DNA of 64,000 bases from Auraticoccus monumenti (GTDB lineage: Bacteria; Actinomycetota; Actinomycetes; Propionibacteriales; Propionibacteriaceae). How positions within the stretch are numbered: the first letter of the stretch is position 1; each line of letters starts with the position of its first letter. Positions 17,586-25,757 of the stretch are shown piece by piece. The DNA lies in NCBI RefSeq assembly GCF_900101785.1, contig NZ_LT629688.1, positions 1,054,001 through 1,118,000 on the forward strand, written 5' to 3'. Below the pieces are notes generated by a model. The model ran no database searches. It was not told where the DNA came from and was given only the letters and a program-made list of their open reading frames with translations. The translations under genes were made by a program, and so were the position numbers.

Positions 17586-18308
17586 GTGCCGGCGCGGTCC
17601 CGTCCGGCCGCTCGGGCGCTCCGCTCCGGCACCGGCCTGGACCCGCGGGCAGGGTCTGCACGACGACGGATCGGTCCTGCTGAGCGACGTGGTGGCGGCG
17701 CCGTCGCAGAACGCCCCTGGGCCTACTACGCCTTCCTGACCCTCGCCACGGCCATCGCCGCGGTGGCCGTGGTCACCGACTCCTCGATCCTGGTGGTCGG
17801 GGCGATGGTCGTCGGGCCCGAGTTCGGCCTGGTGGCGGCGCTCGCCGTCGGGCTGACCGCCCGCCGCCGCGGTCTCGTCGGTGGGGCGGCGGCGCTGCTG
17901 GTCAAGGGGTTCCTGTTCGCCATCGCCGCGACGGTCCTCCTCGCGCTGGTGGCCCGTGCGGCGGGCTGGAGCGACCTCGGCGACGTGACCGGTGCCCGCC
18001 CGCTGACCGGCTTCATCTGGCGCCCCGACAAGTGGTCGGCGGTGGTCGCCGTGCTCGCCGGCTGCGCGGGGGTGCTGTCCCAGACCGCCGGGCGCTCCAA
18101 CGCCCTGGTCGGGGTGTTCATCTCCGTCACCACCGTCCCGGCGGCCGGCGACATCGCGCTCTCGCTGGCGCTGTGGGCCCCCGAGCACCCCCTCGGCGCC
18201 AGCTCCCAGCTGGGCATCAACCTGCTCGGCATGACGGTCGCCGGGGTGGTGACCCTGCTCGTCCAGCGCGCGTTCACCGGGATCCGCCACCGGCGGGCGC
18301 CGGTCTGA
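17586..18308 (+). CDS. DUF389 family membrane protein, possibly frameshifted
   Basis: A DUF389-type membrane body of about six helices begins near 17715 (WAYYAFLTLATAIAAV, then VTDSSILVVGAMVVGPEF, the family hallmark). Function is unknown. The normal N-terminal soluble part is not in this frame: the 40 codons from GTG 17586 are Arg/Gly/Ala-rich. Instead, the +1 frame starting at GTG 17569, which overlaps the permease stop, contains GLHDDGSVLLSDVVAA, which resembles the family's N-terminal segment, and then runs out of frame near 17710. A frameshift with loss of part of the N-terminus is likely. Confidence 0.6.
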   Translation: MPARSRPAARALRSGTGLDPRAGSARRRIGPAERRGGGAVAERPWAYYAFLTLATAIAAVAVVTDSSILVVGAMVVGPEFGLVAALAVGLTARRRGLVGGAAALLVKGFLFAIAATVLLALVARAAGWSDLGDVTGARPLTGFIWRPDKWSAVVAVLAGCAGVLSQTAGRSNALVGVFISVTTVPAAGDIALSLALWAPEHPLGASSQLGINLLGMTVAGVVTLLVQRAFTGIRHRRAPV

Positions 18309-18342
18309 GGGCCGGTGCGGTCACGGGCGGGCCCCAGCCCCC

Positions 18343-18609
18343 TCAGGGGCGCAGCAGCACCGGGGTGTCGTCGTCGAGGACCTCCTCGATCCCCAGGTGG
18401 GCGAGGTCGGCCACGAACCGCGCCCGGGAGACGGGGGTGCCGTCGGTGGCCCTCAGGTAGGTGCCGTACACCTCCCCGGTGGAGGCCGAGCCGGTCCAGC
18501 TCTGGTCGGTGCGGAACCACTCCACCACCGAGCGGTCGGGGGCTGTCGACGTCGCCGCCGGCGGTGCGGTGAAGGTGTGGCGGCAGGAGGGGCAGGTGAC
18601 GGTGCTCAT
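18343..18609 (-). CDS. Small hypothetical protein with one CxxC
   Basis: An 88-residue protein beginning MSTVTCPSCRHTFTAPP, so it has one CxxC knuckle but no second pair to complete a zinc ribbon. Near the C-terminus is GTPVSRARFVADLAHLGIEEVL, predicted helical. I do not recognise the family. It is convergent with the DUF389 gene, with 34 bases between the stops. Confidence 0.6.
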   Translation of the reverse strand: MSTVTCPSCRHTFTAPPAATSTAPDRSVVEWFRTDQSWTGSASTGEVYGTYLRATDGTPVSRARFVADLAHLGIEEVLDDDTPVLLRP

Positions 18610-18853
18610 GGCAGCAGCCTCCCGTGGCCGTGGCCCCCGGCACGTCTGGCGGTGGACCGACCGCGCTGGGCCCTGGCTGCTCCCGTGGACCGGTGCCACC
18701 CCTCCCGTGGCAGGACCCGCCGGTGGTCCCTGCGCCGCTACGCTGCCGGCCGGTGGGTGCCCGCCCGACGCGCTCGTGATCCCCTCCCGAGCACCGGAGC
18801 ACCACCCCCCAGCGCCCGGCCCGGCACCGGGGTGCCAGGGGGACCGGCGACCC

Positions 18854-18873
18854 GGTCCGGACCGGTCCGGACC
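18854..18873. repeat. Two abutting copies of the palindrome GGTCCGGACC
   Basis: The decamer GGTCCGGACC, itself palindromic, occurs twice head to tail and makes a perfect 20-bp palindrome, eight bases before the AGGAGG of the following gene. It is a possible operator or mRNA hairpin; no regulator is assigned. The 280-base gap 18610-18891 has no other feature I can support. Confidence 0.45.
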
Positions 18874-18891
18874 CAACACCCAGGAGGAGAC

Positions 18892-19257
18892 GTGGACGTC
18901 GTCACGACGGTCTGGGTGGACGCCCGCCGCGAGCACCCCCGCGACGGGGACCTGGTCCTCGCCGCGATCACCGGCCGCTACCCCGCACGCCAGGGGGAGG
19001 CGCCGTCCTCGGAGCAGGACTTCTGGCTGGTGCTGCCGATGCACTTCCGGCAGGTGCACCCGGTCGAGGACTCCGAGGAGGTCCTCCACGAGGTCTACCG
19101 CGACGCCGACGGGGTGGTCCGCCGGCCGCTGGGCGCGGGGTCGGCGGAGGAGGTGACCCACTGGGCCGCGCTCCCGTCCCTGCCGGGGATCGACGCCAGC
19201 GAGCTCCTGGGCGCCTCGGTCGGTCCGGCGCTGACGGCGGCGACGGCCCGGGTCTGA
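18892..19257 (+). CDS. DUF551-like hypothetical protein
   Basis: A 121-residue protein. The GTG start is fixed by AGGAGG at 18882-18887 with ideal spacing. The opening WVDARREHPRDGDLVLAAI and the late VTHWAALPSLPGI resemble the two ends of DUF551 (a W..LP..G..VL start and a THW.PLP end), a small domain of unknown function often found in phage-derived proteins. There are no membrane segments or catalytic motifs. Confidence 0.6.
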   Translation: MDVVTTVWVDARREHPRDGDLVLAAITGRYPARQGEAPSSEQDFWLVLPMHFRQVHPVEDSEEVLHEVYRDADGVVRRPLGAGSAEEVTHWAALPSLPGIDASELLGASVGPALTAATARV

Positions 19258-19278
19258 GCAGACGCCGCTCCGGTCCGT

Positions 19279-19617
19279 CTAGCTCCCGGTCGGGGTGGGG
19301 TCGACGCGCATCTCGCCCATCTCCTCCCACCCCTCGCCCTCGACCTGCCGGCTGACGATCCGCGGGGTGGCGGCCAGGGCCTGGGGCAGCAGCGCCATGG
19401 CGTCCCGGAAGTGCTCGCTCTGCACGTGCGGGGCGGCGCCGTCGTCGGTGAACGCCTCGACGAGCACGAACTCGTGCGGGTCCTCCACGCTGCGGGACCA
19501 CTCGAACCAGAGGTTCCCCGGCTCGGCCCGGGTGGCCCGGGTGAAGTCCTCCACGAGGCCGAGCCACCGGTCGGTCCACTCGGGCTTGGTCTGGAACTTG
19601 ACCACGATCAGGTACAT
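19279..19617 (-). CDS. Antibiotic biosynthesis monooxygenase (ABM) domain protein
   Basis: A 112-residue single ferredoxin-like ABM domain: VVKFQTKPEWTDRWLGLV, EPGNLWFEWSRS, FVLVEAFTDDGAAPHV and SEHFR are in the expected order. Such proteins are small dimeric, cofactor-free oxygenases or quinone/aldehyde-related proteins. The neighbour upstream on the same strand is a zinc-independent reductase, 75 bases away, so both may act in detoxification. The substrate is unknown. Confidence 0.82.
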   Translation of the reverse strand: MYLIVVKFQTKPEWTDRWLGLVEDFTRATRAEPGNLWFEWSRSVEDPHEFVLVEAFTDDGAAPHVQSEHFRDAMALLPQALAATPRIVSRQVEGEGWEEMGEMRVDPTPTGS

Positions 19618-19692
19618 CGACTGCCTCTCTCCACGGGTACCGGACCCATGCTGCCGTACGCCCGGACGGCGGCGCCGGTCACCCGGCGGGTC

Positions 19693-20733
19693 TCAGGGCA
19701 CCAGGACGACCTTGCCCACGACGGTGCGGGACTCGGCCAGCGCGAGCGCCGCGGCGGCCTCGGTCAGCGGCAGTCGGGCGGCCACCTGGGCGGTGAGCGT
19801 CCCGTCGGCCAGTAGGGCCAGGACCTGCCCGAGGTCCTCCCGGAGGCGGGCCCGGAACCGGTCGGCCTTCCGGCGGCCCGCCCACAGGTCGTAGAAGGTG
19901 GCCCGTCGGCGGTTGGGCAGCGCGTTCCACAGCAGCAGCCGCAGCACCAGCTTCAGCACCGGGACGCGGGCGCTGCCGGTCTGGTCCTTGGTGGAGGCCG
20001 TGCCGTAGGCGACCAGGACGCCACCCGGAGCCAGCAGCCGCCAGGAGTCGACGATGCCCGGCCCACCGACGTGGTCGAAGACGGCGTCCACCCCGCCGGG
20101 GGCGAGCTCGCGCACCCGGGCGGCCAGGTCGGGGGCGGCGTAGTCGACGTGCTCGGCCCCGAGTGCGCGGACGGCGTCGGCGTTGCGTGCCGAGGAGGTG
20201 CCGATCACCCGGACCCCGGCGTGGCGGGCCAGCTGCACCAGGACGGTGCCGACGCCGCCGTTCGCCCCGTGCACCAGGATCGTCTGCCCCGACCGGACCC
20301 TCGCCTGGCGGTGCAGCAGCTGCCAGGCGCTGATCCCGTTGACCACCAGGGTCTCCACCTCGACGGGGTCCAGGCCCTCGGGGACGTCGACCAGGTCGGC
20401 GGCGGTCAGCAGCACCGCGCTGGCCCACCCGCCGGTCTTGGTCAGCGCGGCCACCCGGCGCCCGACCAGCGCCGGGTCGACGCCCGGGCCGACCTCGGCG
20501 ACGGTGCCGACCAGGTCGTAGCCGGGGACGAAGGGGAACGGGGGCTGGTCGTAGTAGCGGCCGAGACGCATCTGCTGCTCGGCGAAGCTGATCCCGGTGG
20601 CCTCGACGTCGACCAGCACCTGGCCGGTCGAGGGGGCTGGGAGGTCGCGCCTGCGCAGCTCGAGGCCGTCGGGCTCGACCCGGCCGGGGAGCAGCACCTC
20701 GGTGGCGGTGCGGGCGGTGGTCGGGTGGTTCAT
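19693..20733 (-). CDS. Medium-chain reductase, quinone oxidoreductase-like
   Basis: A 346-residue NADPH-dependent medium-chain dehydrogenase/reductase. It has a GroES-like N-terminal domain ending in FVPGYDLVGTVAEVG and a Rossmann domain with VHGANGGVGTVLVQLARHAG, and it lacks the zinc-ligand cysteines of alcohol dehydrogenases. It probably reduces quinones or enals. The ATG at 20733 has GGAGG at good spacing. It is divergent from a TetR-family regulator across an AT-rich promoter, the usual arrangement for regulator and target. Confidence 0.85.
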   Translation of the reverse strand: MNHPTTARTATEVLLPGRVEPDGLELRRRDLPAPSTGQVLVDVEATGISFAEQQMRLGRYYDQPPFPFVPGYDLVGTVAEVGPGVDPALVGRRVAALTKTGGWASAVLLTAADLVDVPEGLDPVEVETLVVNGISAWQLLHRQARVRSGQTILVHGANGGVGTVLVQLARHAGVRVIGTSSARNADAVRALGAEHVDYAAPDLAARVRELAPGGVDAVFDHVGGPGIVDSWRLLAPGGVLVAYGTASTKDQTGSARVPVLKLVLRLLLWNALPNRRRATFYDLWAGRRKADRFRARLREDLGQVLALLADGTLTAQVAARLPLTEAAAALALAESRTVVGKVVLVP

Positions 20734-20802
20734 CGTGGTGTCCTCCTCGGACGTCGGGCAGCACGCCCGGAGTGATGGGTGAGAAGTTGTCGCGCAGTAA
20801 GA

Positions 20803-20822
20803 GGTTATAACCACGTTAGTGG
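20803..20822. promoter_or_regulatory. Divergent promoter with overlapping dyads
   Basis: A conspicuously AT-rich island contains GGTTATAACC (20803-20812, perfect palindrome) overlapping CCAC-GTTA-GTGG (20811-20822). TTATAA could be a -10 element for the reductase. This is a likely binding site for the TetR protein encoded just downstream. Confidence 0.5.
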
Positions 20823-20856
20823 CTTTGCAATCGTGACGTGCTGTAAGTTCACGGGC

Positions 20857-21552
20857 ATGGTCCAGGTCGAGGTGACGCGACGCGAGCAGCTGCGGGTCCA
20901 GATGGTCAGCGACATCAAGCAGCACGCCCTGGCGCAGCTCGCCGAGGGGGGACCCGAGGCGCTGTCGCTCAACGCGATCGCCCGGGCGATGCGGGTGTCC
21001 GGCCCGGCGCTCTACCGCTACTTCGCCTCACGCGAGGACCTGCTGGGTGAGCTCGCCGCCGACGGCTACGACTCCCTCGGTGAGGCGCTGGAGGCCGCCG
21101 CCGACGGTGCGGACGTCCGCGACGACGGCGTCCGTGGGGCCCGGCTGCGCGCGGTCGCGGCCGCCTACCGGGGGTGGGTGCTGGCCCACCCGCACCTGTA
21201 CCGGCTGATGTTCGCCAGCCGGTACGGCTCAGGCCTCGTCGCCCCCGACCGGGTGGTCCCGGCCTCGCGCCGCCCGATGATCCCGGTGCTCACCGCCGTG
21301 GCCGAGCTCGGCGGGCCGACGTCCGGGCGCTCGTTGCCGGACGCCCTGGTGGCTCAGCTCAAGGACTGGCAGTCCCGGTCCTGGTCGTCCACGGCGCCGC
21401 CGGAGACCGCGCTCCTGGCGGTGACCGCCTGGACCCGTCTGCACGGTCTGCTCGGGCTGGAGATCGAGGGTGTCTTCGTCTCGATGGGCGTGGACGCCGG
21501 CGCGCTGGTCGACGCGGAGATGGACCAGATCATCGCCTCCACCTCGGCCTGA
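20857..21552 (+). CDS. TetR family transcriptional regulator
   Basis: A 231-residue regulator. The N-terminal helix-turn-helix reads EALSLNAIARAMRVSGPALYRYFASREDLL, followed by an all-helical ligand domain with WVLAHPHLYRLMF, resembling the WHG-type C-terminal domain. The ATG at 20857 was chosen because the conserved domain starts shortly after it. It probably represses the divergent quinone oxidoreductase and itself; the inducer is unknown. Confidence 0.88.
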   Translation: MVQVEVTRREQLRVQMVSDIKQHALAQLAEGGPEALSLNAIARAMRVSGPALYRYFASREDLLGELAADGYDSLGEALEAAADGADVRDDGVRGARLRAVAAAYRGWVLAHPHLYRLMFASRYGSGLVAPDRVVPASRRPMIPVLTAVAELGGPTSGRSLPDALVAQLKDWQSRSWSSTAPPETALLAVTAWTRLHGLLGLEIEGVFVSMGVDAGALVDAEMDQIIASTSA

Positions 21553-21558
21553 GTCGGG

Positions 21559-21576
21559 CCGCAGGAGACACTGCGG
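21559..21576. terminator. Hairpin after tetR
   Basis: Perfect 6-bp stem CCGCAG/CTGCGG with a 6-base loop, seven bases after the stop codon, between convergent genes. No T-run. Confidence 0.4.
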
Positions 21577-21794
21577 TGGCGCTCCAGGTCGTGGGCGCTC
21601 CCGCCGGGAGGCAGCACGACTGAGGTCGCCCGGCTGCCGCACGGGAGGACGAGTCGGGCGAGACGGGACGGAGCGGGTCGTCACCCGACCGCAGCATCCC
21701 TCGAGCAGGCCGCCGCCACGGCCCGTGCGTCGTCGCCGCAGCGCTCCTGGTCAGCTGCCGCTCTCCCGTCGCAGGAGCGGCTCGAGGGACCCCG

Positions 21795-22376
21795 TCAGAG
21801 GTCGAGCACCTGCCGGAAGGCGGCGGCGGTCGACTCGACGAGCGCCTCGGGTCCGTCGCCGGACGCGCGCGCGGTCCAGTAGCAGGCCAGGGCGATCTGC
21901 GCGGCGAGGTTCCCGACGGGCGCCTCCCAGCCCTGGTCGACCAGCAGGTGGCCCAGGCGGCCGGCGACCATCTGCATCTTGGCCGCGCTCCGGGCGCGCA
22001 GCTCGACGTTCGAGTCGACCAGCTGCTCGTGCTGCCGGTAGTCCTCGGGATCGGCGGAGATGTGCGCGCACAGCCGCAGCACCAGGGGCTGCAGGGCGAG
22101 CAGACCGTCCCGGAGCGTTCGTCCACGCGATGCGACGTCGTCGAGGTTCTCCTCGGTGAGCGCGTCCAGCAGATCCTGCTCCCGCGCGAAGACGACCTCC
22201 TGCTTGTCACCGAAGTGGCGGAAGAACGTCGTGCGCCCCACCTCGGCCAGCTCCGCGATGTCGGACACCGAGACGCCGTCGAAGCCGCGCTCGGCGAAGA
22301 GCTTCGCAGCGGCCAGCACGATGCGCTGCCGAGCCGCCTTCTGCTTGCGCTCGACGAGTGGGAGGGCGGCATCCAT
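21795..22376 (-). CDS. TetR family transcriptional regulator
   Basis: A 193-residue TetR protein with helix-turn-helix ARQRIVLAAAKLFAERGFDG followed by TTFFRHFGDKQEVVF. The ATG at 22376 begins MDAALPLVERKQ; longer in-frame starts run into the operator. It is divergent from a three-gene operon (NTF2-like, cupin, quinone oxidoreductase), with a perfect 15-bp palindrome between them that is the likely binding site. Confidence 0.88.
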   Translation of the reverse strand: MDAALPLVERKQKAARQRIVLAAAKLFAERGFDGVSVSDIAELAEVGRTTFFRHFGDKQEVVFAREQDLLDALTEENLDDVASRGRTLRDGLLALQPLVLRLCAHISADPEDYRQHEQLVDSNVELRARSAAKMQMVAGRLGHLLVDQGWEAPVGNLAAQIALACYWTARASGDGPEALVESTAAAFRQVLDL

Positions 22377-22440
22377 GGGGCGGAGGTTATCGCATCGCGT
22401 CCGATCTGGACCCAGGTTCGCGAAGGGCTTGCGTTCCGAG

Positions 22441-22455
22441 TGGTACTGAGTACCA
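22441..22455. promoter_or_regulatory. TetR-type operator TGGTACT-G-AGTACCA
   Basis: Perfect 15-bp palindrome with one central base, arms TGGTACT (22441-22447) and AGTACCA (22449-22455), between the divergent tetR gene and the NTF2-like gene. Size and symmetry fit TetR-family operators. Confidence 0.7.
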
Positions 22456-22503
22456 TCGACCATGTCGGATCAACGGGAACCGACTCGACCGGAAGGACAG
22501 ACC

Positions 22504-22899
22504 ATGGACACCGAGGACCGATGGGCGATCACCGAGACGCTGAGCCGGGTGGGCCACGTCTTCGACGACGGCAGGCTGGACGAGATCGACACCGTCTTCA
22601 CCGCCGACCTGGTGTACGACATGAGCGCGGTGGGGATGCCGGTGATCAACGGCATCGAGGCGGCACGGGAGCTGGCCGAGCAGCTGGGAGCCCACGGGCC
22701 CATCGCCCACTACGTGAGCAACGTGGTCATCGTCAGCGAGGACGGCGACGAGGTGGCGGTGGACTCCAAGGGCCTCATGCTCATGGCCGACCGGACCCTC
22801 AACGGCGTCGTGCACCACGACGTGCTGCGTCGGGATCCGGCCGGCTGGCGCATCGCACGACGGGTCATCGTCCCCCAGGGCACAGCGGTCCCGGCATGA
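22504..22899 (+). CDS. SnoaL/NTF2-like protein
   Basis: A 131-residue NTF2-fold protein of the SnoaL-like type: LSRVGHVFDDGRLDEIDTVF, then VVHHDVLRRDPAGWRIARR at the end. Such proteins are isomerases, dehydratases or binding partners for hydrophobic ligands. GGAAGG at 22491-22496 supports the ATG at 22504 rather than the ATG at 22462 close to the operator. It is the first gene of an operon with a cupin (ATGA overlap) and an oxidoreductase. Confidence 0.82.
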   Translation: MDTEDRWAITETLSRVGHVFDDGRLDEIDTVFTADLVYDMSAVGMPVINGIEAARELAEQLGAHGPIAHYVSNVVIVSEDGDEVAVDSKGLMLMADRTLNGVVHHDVLRRDPAGWRIARRVIVPQGTAVPA

Positions 22900-23405
22900 G
22901 CGCCCCCACGGCCACCGCCACGCACGGCGAGTCGTTCCTGAGCGGCCGGGACACCGCACCGGCGTACTGGGCCTTCGGCGTCCTGTGGGTGATCCTCGTC
23001 GACTCCCAGCAGACCGGCGGGAAGTTCTCGGTCATGGAGCAGTGGATGCCAGCCGGGGACGGACCACCGGCGCACGTGCACCCGATCGACGAGTGGTTCG
23101 AGGTGCTGGAGGGCACGATCGTCTTCGACGTCGACGGGCGGGAGATCACCGCCGGAGCGGGCGACTCGGTGTGGATCCCCCGCGGCACCGTGCACACCTT
23201 CGCAGTCCGGACCGCGGCGCACGTCCTGAACGGATACACCCCCGGTGGTTTCGAGCAGGTCATCAAGGGCCTGGGCACGCCGGCACCGCGGCGGGAGCTG
23301 CCGCCGCCCGACCTCGGGTTCGATCCTCGCTCGGCGGCCCGTCTCATGGACAACTTCTGGTCGGCCAGCGCCGACACCGCGTGGGCTCGGTCGTGGACGC
23401 AGTGA
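22896..23405 (+). CDS. Cupin domain protein
   Basis: A 169-residue single-domain cupin. Motif 1 is present as AHVHPIDEWFEVLEGTIVF, with metal-ligand-like His/His/Glu, and motif 2 as GDSVWIPRGTVHTF. It is probably a metal-dependent enzyme or sensor for a small aromatic or polyketide-like compound. The start overlaps the preceding stop (ATGA) and its own stop overlaps the next GTG (GTGA), so all three genes are translationally coupled. Confidence 0.85.
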   Translation: MSAPTATATHGESFLSGRDTAPAYWAFGVLWVILVDSQQTGGKFSVMEQWMPAGDGPPAHVHPIDEWFEVLEGTIVFDVDGREITAGAGDSVWIPRGTVHTFAVRTAAHVLNGYTPGGFEQVIKGLGTPAPRRELPPPDLGFDPRSAARLMDNFWSASADTAWARSWTQ

Positions 23406-24325
23406 GACGGATCGAGTACGACCGCTTCGGCGACCCGACCCGCCTGCGGTTGGCCGACTTCACCCCGCGAGCTCCGCGCCGGGGCGAGGTGCAGGTCCGG
23501 GTCGCCGCCGCGGCCGCCAACGCCATGGACTGGAAGATCCGTCGCGGTGACATGAGGTGGGCGACCGGGCGACGCCTCCCCCGTGGCGTCGGACAGGACC
23601 TGGCCGGCACCGTCCTCCAGATCGGCCCGGGGGTCGAGGAGCTCGCCGTGGGTGAGGCCGTGTTCGGCGCCGCAGGGATGGCCGCCGGCGCCTTCGCCGA
23701 GGTCGTCGTCGTCAAGACCGGGAACCTGGCCCGCAAACCCGACGGCCTGTCCTTCGAGCAGGCTGCCGCGCTGCCCGTCGTGGGCCTCACCGCACTCCAG
23801 GCCCTCGACCGGGGCGAGATCCACGCCGGCCGGCGGGTGTTCGTCAACGGGGCCCTCGGCGGGGTCGGACAGGCTGCCGTCCAGCTGGCCCGCGCACGCG
23901 GCGCCCTCGTCAGTGGCAGCGTCCGTGACGTGGGCTCTCCGGCCATCACCAGGACGGGGATGGAGACCGTCGTCGGGTTCGACGTGGATCCAGATGCGTT
24001 CGACCGGGAGTTCGACCTGGTCCTCGACACCGCGGGCACGTTGCCGCTGACGACGACGTTGCGGCTGCTCGCGCCCGGTGGCCGTGCCCTCGACATCGTC
24101 CCCACCCCGGCGAAGGTCCTGCACTCCCTCCGGCACCGGCAGTACCGGCTGCACATGGGGAGGCTGAACGAGCGGGACCTGCAGGTGCTCGCCCGTCACG
24201 TCACCAGCGGCGCACTCGACCTGGCCATCGCCCGCACGGTCACCCTCGAGGACGCGATCCCCGCCCTGTCCGAGCTGGAGCTGGAAGGTACGCCGAAGGG
24301 CGGCAAGCTCGTCATCGTGCCGTGA
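23402..24325 (+). CDS. Zinc-independent quinone oxidoreductase family protein
   Basis: A 307-residue MDR-family reductase with RIEYDRFGDPTRLRLADFTP at the start, VGQDLAGTVLQIGPGVE, and the NADPH-binding segment VNGALGGVGQAAVQLARARG. It lacks zinc-binding Cys/His residues. The start was chosen at GTG 23402 because it overlaps the cupin stop; GTG 23393 is possible. With the cupin and NTF2-like protein under a TetR regulator it probably forms a small stress or detoxification operon. Confidence 0.85.
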   Translation: MRRIEYDRFGDPTRLRLADFTPRAPRRGEVQVRVAAAAANAMDWKIRRGDMRWATGRRLPRGVGQDLAGTVLQIGPGVEELAVGEAVFGAAGMAAGAFAEVVVVKTGNLARKPDGLSFEQAAALPVVGLTALQALDRGEIHAGRRVFVNGALGGVGQAAVQLARARGALVSGSVRDVGSPAITRTGMETVVGFDVDPDAFDREFDLVLDTAGTLPLTTTLRLLAPGGRALDIVPTPAKVLHSLRHRQYRLHMGRLNERDLQVLARHVTSGALDLAIARTVTLEDAIPALSELELEGTPKGGKLVIVP

Positions 24326-24392
24326 CCTCCGCCCGGTGGCATCGTCCGCGGGAGCTGGCCCGGTGTCCGCTCGGAGTAGGTCGCCGGGTCCA

Positions 24393-24419
24393 CGGCACTC
24401 CCGCCGGGAAGCCGTGCCG
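24393..24419. terminator. Weak hairpin between convergent genes
   Basis: Arms CGGCAC (24393-24398) and GTGCCG (24414-24419) with an internal CCCGCCGGG region, in the 129-base gap between the oxidoreductase and the kinase. It is a candidate bidirectional terminator, with no T-run. Confidence 0.35.
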
Positions 24420-24454
24420 CGAGGCACTCACGCCCAAGCCGCAGAGTGGGGGTG

Positions 24455-25402
24455 TCAGCGACCGGTGAGCAGCGTCGCGGCGGAGTCGAGGAACCGGCGT
24501 CCCATCCGCTCCGCACCGAAGTCGAGCACGTGCAGCCCGGTGGAGACCCGCTCCAGGTAGGCCCACTCCCAGACGACCTGCGCGTCGAGCCGGCAGCGGT
24601 CGGCCAGCAGGGTGCACCAGCCCTCCAGGCGTTCGCGGGGACGCTCGCCCAGCCGACCGGTCCACTCCCGCAGCACCACGCCGAGGTCGTAGGCGGGGTC
24701 GGCGAGGAACCCGTCGGGGTCGACCAGCCGGTAGGCCAACCCGTCGTCGCCGGGCGCGGGCGCGGTGGACAGCGCGTTGGCCGGGTGCGGGTCGCCGTGA
24801 ACCACCACGCAGCGGTCCGGGTCGTGGGCCGCCACCCGGCGGGCGGCGTACTCCAGCGCGAGGTCGAGCACAGCGGGCGGGGTCGGGTGGCCGAGCCGGG
24901 TGTCGGTGTCGAGGACCAGTCGGGTGAGGGTGCTCGCCTTGTCCTCACCGGGTCCCGGGGGCGTCAGGGCGCTCGCCGGGATCTCCCACACCAGGGTGAG
25001 TGCCGCGGCCAGGTGCTCGAGCTTCTCCTCCACCGGCAGCACCGCCGCCTCCAGCGAGGGGCCCAGCTCGTCCAGCAGCAGGGCGTTGCGGCCGGGGTCG
25101 TGGGCGCGCAGCCCGACCAGACCACGCCCGGCCGCCAGACCGAGCACGCGTGCCTCGTCGTCGAGGTCGTGGCCCGGCATGCCGATCTTCAGCACCCGGG
25201 GCCGGCCGTCGGCGTCGCGGGCCCGACCCACCCAGGAGGCGCTGCCGCCGGGCAGCCCGCGTCCCTCGACGTCCAGCCCCCACGCCTGCTCCAGCTCACC
25301 GACCAGCCGCGGCAGGTCGTCCAGCCACCGCTGCCCGTCCGGACCCATGGAGGCAGCCCGCGCCCGGGCGAGGGGCTGCAGACGGAGGGTCACGCCCGTC
25401 AC
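24455..25402 (-). CDS. Aminoglycoside phosphotransferase (APH(6)-like) family kinase
   Basis: About 315 residues of the protein-kinase-like aminoglycoside/hydroxyurea kinase family. The catalytic loop is VVHGDPHPANALS (Asp base), the metal-binding segment is LVDPDGFLADPAYDLG, and an N-terminal VLKIGMPGH block carries the ATP-binding Lys. The family includes streptomycin 6-kinases, but many members act on housekeeping metabolites, so resistance cannot be claimed. Start: GTG 25402 or GTG 25393, both without a clear ribosome site. Confidence 0.78.
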   Translation of the reverse strand: MTGVTLRLQPLARARAASMGPDGQRWLDDLPRLVGELEQAWGLDVEGRGLPGGSASWVGRARDADGRPRVLKIGMPGHDLDDEARVLGLAAGRGLVGLRAHDPGRNALLLDELGPSLEAAVLPVEEKLEHLAAALTLVWEIPASALTPPGPGEDKASTLTRLVLDTDTRLGHPTPPAVLDLALEYAARRVAAHDPDRCVVVHGDPHPANALSTAPAPGDDGLAYRLVDPDGFLADPAYDLGVVLREWTGRLGERPRERLEGWCTLLADRCRLDAQVVWEWAYLERVSTGLHVLDFGAERMGRRFLDSAATLLTGR

Positions 25403-25757
25403 GCTAGCCCAGGGCACAGGAACGAGGCGCCCCGTCGAGCGGGACGTCGCGAGGCCGCACCCCTGATGCTTCGGCACCGGAGGGGTTGGGCGGCCACGTC
25501 ATCGGTACGAACGCCCACGGCGCGTCCCGGGTGGGTCCTTGCGTGCCCGCCCTGACCTGGCAGCTCCGGGCTCCGGCGCCGCCGCCCGCACCGCTGCCTG
25601 TCCTCCGGTCCCCACCGCCCGCACCCCCGAGCCGCTCCTCGCCGCCCGCGCGTCCCGCGCCGCTGATCGCCTCCCGGAACCCACCGCCCGCACCCGCCGA
25701 CTCCGGTCGGGGAGACTGAGCGCCAGGGCGGCCCTCCCGCCCGAGGGGAGGAGCACC

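Noticed and set aside
20779-20856. Upstream in-frame start for the first TetR gene
   Set aside because: The extension runs through the divergent promoter dyads and lacks conserved sequence; the ATG at 20857 fits the domain start.
24455-25402. Streptomycin resistance gene
   Set aside because: The kinase belongs to the broad APH fold; no mobile context or diagnostic residues support a resistance claim.
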